Source: JAFAXD01 sp051985675 (GTDB lineage: Bacteria; Pseudomonadota; Alphaproteobacteria; Rhizobiales; Xanthobacteraceae). Taken from it: DNA of 64,000 bases. Positions 59,370-64,000 of this stretch are shown in pieces; position 1 is the first letter of the stretch, and each line of letters starts with the position of its first letter. The notes under the pieces were generated by a model. It made no database searches. It worked only from the letters and a program-made list of their open reading frames with translations, and was not told where the DNA came from. The DNA is taken from the NCBI GenBank assembly GCA_051985675.1, contig JBPYFJ010000035.1, forward strand, positions 1 through 64,000, read 5' to 3'. The position numbers were made by a program, and so were the translations under genes.

Positions 59370-62315
59370 TCACTCCGCCGCCTCGACCCTGTTCTTGCGT
59401 CCCGCCTTGCGCGCCAGCACCGGCGCCAGAAACGCACCGGTGTAGCTGCGCTTCACCTTGACGATGTCCTCGGGTGATCCGGCCGCCACGATCTCGCCGC
59501 CGCCGTCGCCGCCTTCCGGACCGAGATCGATCACCCAGTCCGCGGTCTTGATCACCTCGAGATTGTGCTCGATCACGACGACCGTGTTGCCCTGGTCGGT
59601 GAGCTCGTGCAGCACCTCAAGCAGTTTTGCCACGTCGTGGAAATGCAGCCCGGTGGTCGGCTCGTCCAGAATGTAGAGCGTGCGGCCGGTGGCGCGCTTG
59701 GAAAGTTCTTTCGCGAGCTTCACGCGCTGCGCCTCGCCGCCCGAGAGCGTGGTCGCCTGCTGGCCGACGTGGATGTAGTCGAGGCCAACCCGGTGCAATG
59801 TCTTTAGGACTTCGCGCACCCGCGGCACCGCCTTGAAGAACTCGGCGGCTTCTTCGACCGTCATGTCGAGCACGTCGGCGATTGACTTGCCCTTGAACGT
59901 CACCTCGAGCGTCTCGCGGTTGTAGCGCTTGCCCTTGCAGACGTCGCAGGTGACGTAGACGTCGGGCAGAAAGTGCATCTCGATCTTGATGACGCCGTCG
60001 CCCTCGCAGGCCTCGCAGCGCCCGCCCTTGACGTTGAACGAGAACCGCCCGGGTTCGTAGCCGCGCGCCTTGGCCTCCGGCAGGCCGGCGAACCACTCGC
60101 GGATCGGCGTGAACGCGCCCGTGTAGGTCGCCGGATTCGAGCGCGGCGTGCGCCCGATCGGCGACTGATCGATGTCGATCACCTTGTCGAGATGCTCCAG
60201 GCCCTCGATCCGCTCGTGCGGGGCAGGGGCCTCGCTCGCGCCGTTGAGCCTGCGGGCGGTCGCCTTGTAGAGCGTGTCGATCAGCAGCGTGGACTTGCCG
60301 CCGCCGGAGACGCCGGTCACGCAGGTGAAGAGGCCGAGCGGGATCTCGGCGGTGACGGTCTTGAGATTGTTGCCGCGCGCCCCGATCATCCGCAGGGTCC
60401 GGCGCATGTTCGCGGGCCGCCGCTCGGGGATTGGGACCGCGCGCTCACCCGAGAGATATTTTCCCGTGATCGAGGCCGGCGCCGCGATCAGATCGGCAAC
60501 GCCGCCCTGCGCCACGATCTCGCCGCCGTGGATGCCGGCGCCGGGGCCGACGTCGACCACATGGTCGGCGGTGCGGATCGCGTCCTCGTCGTGCTCGACC
60601 ACCAGCACCGTGTTGCCGAGGTCGCGCAGCCGCTTGAGCGTCTCAAGGAGCCGCGCGTTGTCGCGCTGGTGCAGCCCGATCGAGGGCTCGTCCAGCACGT
60701 AGAGCACGCCGGTGAGCCCGGAACCGATCTGCGAGGCAAGCCGGATGCGCTGGCTTTCACCGCCCGACAGCGTGCCGGACGCGCGCGCCAGCGTGAGATA
60801 CTCGAGCCCGACGTCGACCAGGAATTTCAGCCGCTCGCGGATTTCCTTGAGCACGCGCCCGGCGATCTCGTTCTGTTTGCCGGTGAGCTGGGCGGGCAGT
60901 TCTAAGAACCACTGGCCGGCGCGCCTGATCGACATGTCGGCGACCTCGCCGATGTGCAGGCCGGCGACCTTGACGCACAACGCCTCGGGCTTGAGCCGGT
61001 GACCCGCGCAGGCGGCGCACGGAATGTCCGTGAAGTACTTCGCCATGTCCTCGCGCATCCACTCGCTCTCGGTCTCCCGCCAGCGGCGCTCGAGATTGGT
61101 GATCACGCCCTCGAACGGCTTCTTGGTTTCATAGGAGCGCATGCCGTCGTCGTAGACGAAGCGGATCGGATCATCGCCCGAGCCGTACAGGATCGCGTCG
61201 CGCGCCTTCTTGCTGAGGTCCTTCCACTTGGTGTCGAGCGTGAACTTGTAGACCTTCGCGAGCGCGTCCAGCGTCTGGGTGTAGTAGGGCGAGGACGAGC
61301 GCGACCACGGCGCGATCGCGCCGCGCCGCAACGTCAGTTCGGGATCCGGGATCACGAGGTCGGCGTCGATGCGCTGCTCGACCCCGAGCCCGCCGCAGGC
61401 CGGGCAGGCGCCGAACGGATTGTTGAACGAGAACAGCCGCGGCTCGATTTCCGGAATGGTGAAGCCGGACACCGGGCAGGCGAATTTCTCCGAGAACAGC
61501 ATCCGCTCCGGGCCGCTGCGGTCGTGGATTTTTGCGGTTTTCTTGGCGGTCGTGGCCTCAGCCGGTGCATCCGCAAGTTCGACCACCGCCAATCCGTCGG
61601 CGAGCTTGAGCGCGGTCTCGAACGATTCCGCGAGGCGCTGCGCCATGTCGGGGCGCACCACGATACGGTCGACCACCACGTCGATGTCGTGGTTGAACTT
61701 CTTGTCGAGCGCCGGCGCCTCGGCGATCTCGTAGAACGCGCCGTCGATCTTGACGCGTTGGAACCCCTTCTTGAGCCACTCGGCCAGTTCCTTGCGATAC
61801 TCGCCCTTGCGGCCGCGCACGACCGGCGCCAGCAGGTAGAGCCGCGTGCCCTCGGGCAGCGCCAGCACCCGGTCGACCATCTGCGACACGGTCTGGCTCT
61901 CGATCGGCAGCCCGGTCGCCGGCGAATAGGGGATGCCGATGCGCGCCCACAGGAGCCGCATGTAGTCGTAGATCTCGGTGACGGTGCCGACCGTCGAGCG
62001 CGGATTGCGCGAGGTCGTCTTCTGCTCGATTGAGATCGCAGGGGAGAGGCCGTCGATCTGGTCGACGTCCGGCTTCTGCATCATCTCGAGGAACTGGCGC
62101 GCGTAGGCGGAGAGTGACTCCACGTAGCGGCGCTGGCCTTCGGCGTAGATCGTGTCGAAGGCGAGCGAGGACTTGCCCGACCCCGACAGGCCGGTCAGCA
62201 CCACCAGCTGGTCGCGCGGCAGCTCGAGGTCGATGTTCTTGAGATTGTGCTCGCGCGCGCCGCGAACGGCGATCACCCGGCGGTCGCGGCGCTGGTCGAC
62301 ACGGTCATTCATCAT
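59370..62315 (-). CDS. uvrA: Excinuclease ABC subunit A
   Basis: The damage-recognition ATPase of nucleotide excision repair, about 981 residues. Two ABC modules are present: the first Walker A reads GLSGSGKSS, the second GVSGGGKST; signature sequences LSGGESQRI and LSGGEAQRV follow. Zinc-binding CxxC pairs are seen in ACPACGG, CEACEG and CDVCKG. The exact start is unsettled: ATGs at 62315 and 62312 begin the conserved part, while a TTG at 62369 would extend it. It is divergent from ssb, with a LexA box in the shared upstream region, so it is probably SOS-induced. Confidence 0.95.
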   Translation of the reverse strand: MMNDRVDQRRDRRVIAVRGAREHNLKNIDLELPRDQLVVLTGLSGSGKSSLAFDTIYAEGQRRYVESLSAYARQFLEMMQKPDVDQIDGLSPAISIEQKTTSRNPRSTVGTVTEIYDYMRLLWARIGIPYSPATGLPIESQTVSQMVDRVLALPEGTRLYLLAPVVRGRKGEYRKELAEWLKKGFQRVKIDGAFYEIAEAPALDKKFNHDIDVVVDRIVVRPDMAQRLAESFETALKLADGLAVVELADAPAEATTAKKTAKIHDRSGPERMLFSEKFACPVSGFTIPEIEPRLFSFNNPFGACPACGGLGVEQRIDADLVIPDPELTLRRGAIAPWSRSSSPYYTQTLDALAKVYKFTLDTKWKDLSKKARDAILYGSGDDPIRFVYDDGMRSYETKKPFEGVITNLERRWRETESEWMREDMAKYFTDIPCAACAGHRLKPEALCVKVAGLHIGEVADMSIRRAGQWFLELPAQLTGKQNEIAGRVLKEIRERLKFLVDVGLEYLTLARASGTLSGGESQRIRLASQIGSGLTGVLYVLDEPSIGLHQRDNARLLETLKRLRDLGNTVLVVEHDEDAIRTADHVVDVGPGAGIHGGEIVAQGGVADLIAAPASITGKYLSGERAVPIPERRPANMRRTLRMIGARGNNLKTVTAEIPLGLFTCVTGVSGGGKSTLLIDTLYKATARRLNGASEAPAPHERIEGLEHLDKVIDIDQSPIGRTPRSNPATYTGAFTPIREWFAGLPEAKARGYEPGRFSFNVKGGRCEACEGDGVIKIEMHFLPDVYVTCDVCKGKRYNRETLEVTFKGKSIADVLDMTVEEAAEFFKAVPRVREVLKTLHRVGLDYIHVGQQATTLSGGEAQRVKLAKELSKRATGRTLYILDEPTTGLHFHDVAKLLEVLHELTDQGNTVVVIEHNLEVIKTADWVIDLGPEGGDGGGEIVAAGSPEDIVKVKRSYTGAFLAPVLARKAGRKNRVEAAE

Positions 62316-62663
62316 CTGGGTTCCGCGCCTCGCAACGTAGTCAGCCGGGACCGCCTTCGCCAGTGACAAGCCAGTATCGCTGGAAGGCTGTACACAAGGG
62401 CTCCAACGCGGCCCGGCTGCGAATCGCGTGGTTGCGCTGGTCTGTTGGGCATGCTAGAACAAAAAGAGAACAGAACGAAGCTGATGGCTAGAACGCCCGA
62501 GGCTGGAGATTGTGGATTGCGTACGGGGGTATCCGCACCATGTGTGGATGGACCGGTCGACGCCCTTGCGAGGGCATGCCCGTGGAGCGCAGTTTCAATC
62601 GCAAGAATTCAGCGGCGAGGCGGGCGTCGATCCCCCGATTTTTAAGCGCATGGAGGCGCGAAT
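62316..62663. other. Shared uvrA/ssb upstream region
   Basis: This 348-bp gap between divergent genes holds the LexA box at 62457-62471 and presumably both promoters. A further GAAC follows two bases after the box. I see no other gene; a plus-strand frame at 62445-62645 lacks coding character. Confidence 0.6.
62457..62471. promoter_or_regulatory. LexA (SOS) box
   Basis: GAAC-AAAAAGA-GAAC matches the alphaproteobacterial LexA site GAAC-N7-GAAC exactly. It lies 142 bp upstream of the preferred uvrA start and 193 bp upstream of ssb. The divergent uvrA-ssb pair is a classic SOS target, so repression of uvrA, and perhaps ssb, by LexA is expected. Confidence 0.75.
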
Positions 62664-63152
62664 ATGGCTGGCTCGGTGAACAAAGTTATTCTTGTCGGTA
62701 ATCTGGGGGCGGATCCGGAAGTGCGGCGGACGCAGGATGGCCGGCCGATCGTGAACCTGCGGGTCGCAACCTCCGACACCTGGCGCGACAAGGCGACCGG
62801 GGAGCGGCGCGAACGCACTGAATGGCACCGGGTGGTGATCTTCAGCGAGGGGCTCGCCAAGGTCGCCGAGCAGTACCTCAAGAAGGGCTCGAAGGTTTAC
62901 CTCGAAGGCTCGCTGCAGACCCGCAAATGGCAGGATCAATCCGGCCAGGACCGCTATTCGACCGAGGTCGTGCTGCAGGGCTTCAATGCGGTGCTCACCA
63001 TGCTCGACAAGGCCGGCGGTGGCGGCGAGGCGAGCTACGAGGGCGGCAACGACTTCGGATCGACGGGTCCGGCGCCCCGCGAGCGCAAACCCGCCATGGC
63101 GGGCGCCGGCGGCGGCTCACGCGGCGACATGGACGACGAGATTCCGTTCTGA
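62664..63152 (+). CDS. ssb: Single-stranded DNA-binding protein
   Basis: A 162-residue SSB. The OB fold starts NKVILVGNLGADPEVR and includes ERTEWHRVVIF; the flexible Gly-rich linker is followed by the conserved acidic tip DDEIPF, which binds partner proteins. GGAGG precedes the ATG. Length is typical. It shares an upstream region and LexA box with divergent uvrA. Confidence 0.97.
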   Translation: MAGSVNKVILVGNLGADPEVRRTQDGRPIVNLRVATSDTWRDKATGERRERTEWHRVVIFSEGLAKVAEQYLKKGSKVYLEGSLQTRKWQDQSGQDRYSTEVVLQGFNAVLTMLDKAGGGGEASYEGGNDFGSTGPAPRERKPAMAGAGGGSRGDMDDEIPF

Positions 63153-63238
63153 AGGGGGTGCGGGACGGCCTACCCGTGTCTGTGAGACGAACGACGCCGC
63201 GTGACCACATCTGGCGCGCCTACGGCTACTGACGCGCC

Positions 63239-63721
63239 ATGATCGGCATCGAGTACGCATTCGCGCTCAAGTTCATTCACATCCTGGCCGCGGCCGTGCT
63301 CTTTGGCACCGGCCTCGGCATCGCATTCTTCACCTGGATGGCGCATCGCACGAGTGACGTCGCGACGATCGCGGCGATTGCTCCGATCGTGGTCGTCGCC
63401 GATGCGATCTTCATAGCTACGGCCGTGATCGTGCAGCCGCTCTCCGGCGCGCTCCTCGCTTGGTCGATCGGCTACTCGCTGCTCGACGGATGGATCGCCG
63501 CGTCGCTGATCCTCTACGTCCTGGTCGGCCTGTGCTGGCTGCCGGTGGTTGTCATCCAGATCCGGATGCGCGATCTCGCGCGCGCGGCGTTGAAGACGGC
63601 CGCGCCGCTGCCACAGGAGTACCGCCGCCTCTACGCCATCTGGTCCTGGCTCGGCTGGCCTGCATTCGCGGGCGTGCTCGCGATCTTCGCGCTCATGATC
63701 TGGAAGCCGGTCATGTGGTAG
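63239..63721 (+). CDS. DUF2269 membrane protein
   Basis: A 160-residue inner-membrane protein with four hydrophobic segments, starting FALKFIHILAAAVLFGTGLG, the pattern of DUF2269. A conserved histidine in helix 1 and a WLPVVVIQIRMRDLA loop are typical of the family. Function unknown. It is followed 34 bp later by a secreted hydrolase gene on the same strand. Confidence 0.85.
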   Translation: MIGIEYAFALKFIHILAAAVLFGTGLGIAFFTWMAHRTSDVATIAAIAPIVVVADAIFIATAVIVQPLSGALLAWSIGYSLLDGWIAASLILYVLVGLCWLPVVVIQIRMRDLARAALKTAAPLPQEYRRLYAIWSWLGWPAFAGVLAIFALMIWKPVMW

Positions 63722-63755
63722 GCTGGCCCACACTCCGCGGTGTCGGGAGGCGTGC

Positions 63756-64000
63756 ATGAACGCGTGGCTGCGTTCGATCGCGATCGTTTTGCTGTTGTTG
63801 CTGCCGGGCGCGGCGTTCGCCCAGGGCAGCGACCTGATCGTCGAAAAGAAAACCTTCGAACTGCCGAACTACACGACGGTCGGGGGTGCGACCATCAAGT
63901 CCGTGAAGATCGGCTGGGAGTCGGCGGGTTCGCTCAACGCCGACAAGTCGAATGCGATCCTGATAACCCACTTCTTCAGCGGCACCAGCCACGCCTTCGG
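63756..64000 (+). CDS. Secreted MetX-like alpha/beta hydrolase, 3' end cut by window
   Basis: The first 81 codons are visible. A signal peptide (VLLLLLPGAAFA) is followed by KKTFELPNYTTVGGATIKSV and WESAGSLNADKSNAILITHF, which resemble the start of homoserine O-acetyltransferase-like hydrolases. MetX enzymes are cytoplasmic, so a secreted member is more likely a hydrolase than an acetyltransferase. GGGAGG precedes the ATG. The catalytic residues lie beyond the window. Confidence 0.75.
   Translation, partial: MNAWLRSIAIVLLLLLPGAAFAQGSDLIVEKKTFELPNYTTVGGATIKSVKIGWESAGSLNADKSNAILITHFFSGTSHAF

Noticed and set aside
1..64000. CRISPR arrays, tRNA or rRNA genes, phage or transposase genes
   Set aside because: None recognised on reading both strands: no regularly spaced direct repeats, cloverleaf genes or transposase motifs. 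This was by eye and could miss an unusual tRNA.

Overview
This is a GC-rich chromosomal window that looks like a member of the Hyphomicrobiales (Rhizobiales), probably from the Xanthobacteraceae/Nitrobacteraceae side. The evidence is a complete acpXL-lpxXL type cluster for the very-long-chain fatty acid of lipid A, a GAAC-N7-GAAC LexA box between uvrA and ssb, a DUF3551 protein, many tripartite-tricarboxylate (Bug) binding proteins, and the palindromic intergenic repeats typical of these genomes. The assignment rests on gene content and motifs only. I see no rRNA, tRNA, CRISPR array, prophage or insertion sequence.

Layout. 1-3.8 kb: the N-terminal part of a PPi-type phosphofructokinase (cut by the window edge), a GNAT acetyltransferase and recJ. 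3.9-8.3 kb: a compact thiosulfate-oxidation operon, soxW-soxY-soxZ-soxXA-soxB, in which SoxX and SoxA are fused into one three-haem polypeptide; soxCD are absent here. 8.3-14.6 kb: a dihydroxyphthalate-decarboxylase-like gene that converges on a five-gene minus-strand operon (ThDP enzyme, NitT/TauT-type ATPase, two permeases, binding protein). 14.6-26.8 kb: murein genes (a lytic transglycosylase overlapping an M23 peptidase), an HtrA homologue lacking its catalytic triad, glucokinase, an esterase, a GhrA-like reductase, an ArsR regulator divergent from an MFS exporter, and mmsA. 26.9-30.9 kb: two tandem kup potassium transporters, each behind a similar promoter-like box. 31-32.7 kb: a rhodanese, a DUF3551 protein and a PotF-like binding protein.

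32.7-38.7 kb is the lipid A cluster, transcribed leftward as acpXL, fabZ, a Cys-less ketosynthase homologue, an intact ketosynthase, fabG, an alcohol dehydrogenase and lpxXL. Together these would build and attach a C26-C28 hydroxy acyl chain. 39-42.7 kb holds small secreted proteins, a copper chaperone PCu(A)C, a CMD-family protein and a 2-hydroxyacid dehydrogenase. 43-59.4 kb is a patchwork of catabolic and transport genes: FAD monooxygenase, dienelactone hydrolase, SLT-SPOR transglycosylase, DoxX with a decayed second copy, a frameshifted molybdate-type binding protein, HAD dehalogenase, MHS transporter, crotonase, MaoC, extradiol dioxygenase, a SnoaL protein divergent from an ECF sigma factor, a GST and a Bug protein. 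59.4-63.2 kb is the divergent uvrA/ssb pair with its SOS box, followed by a DUF2269 membrane protein and the start of a secreted MetX-like hydrolase.

The points I consider most worth a second look are the SoxX-SoxA fusion; a ~165-bp paired-hairpin element present twice (22883-23047 and 40284-40449), whose terminal CTAG supplies the TAG stop codon of the adjoining gene both times; the triad-less HtrA homologue; and the SnoaL gene with two well-supported starts opposite an ECF sigma factor that itself carries a SnoaL-like tail.
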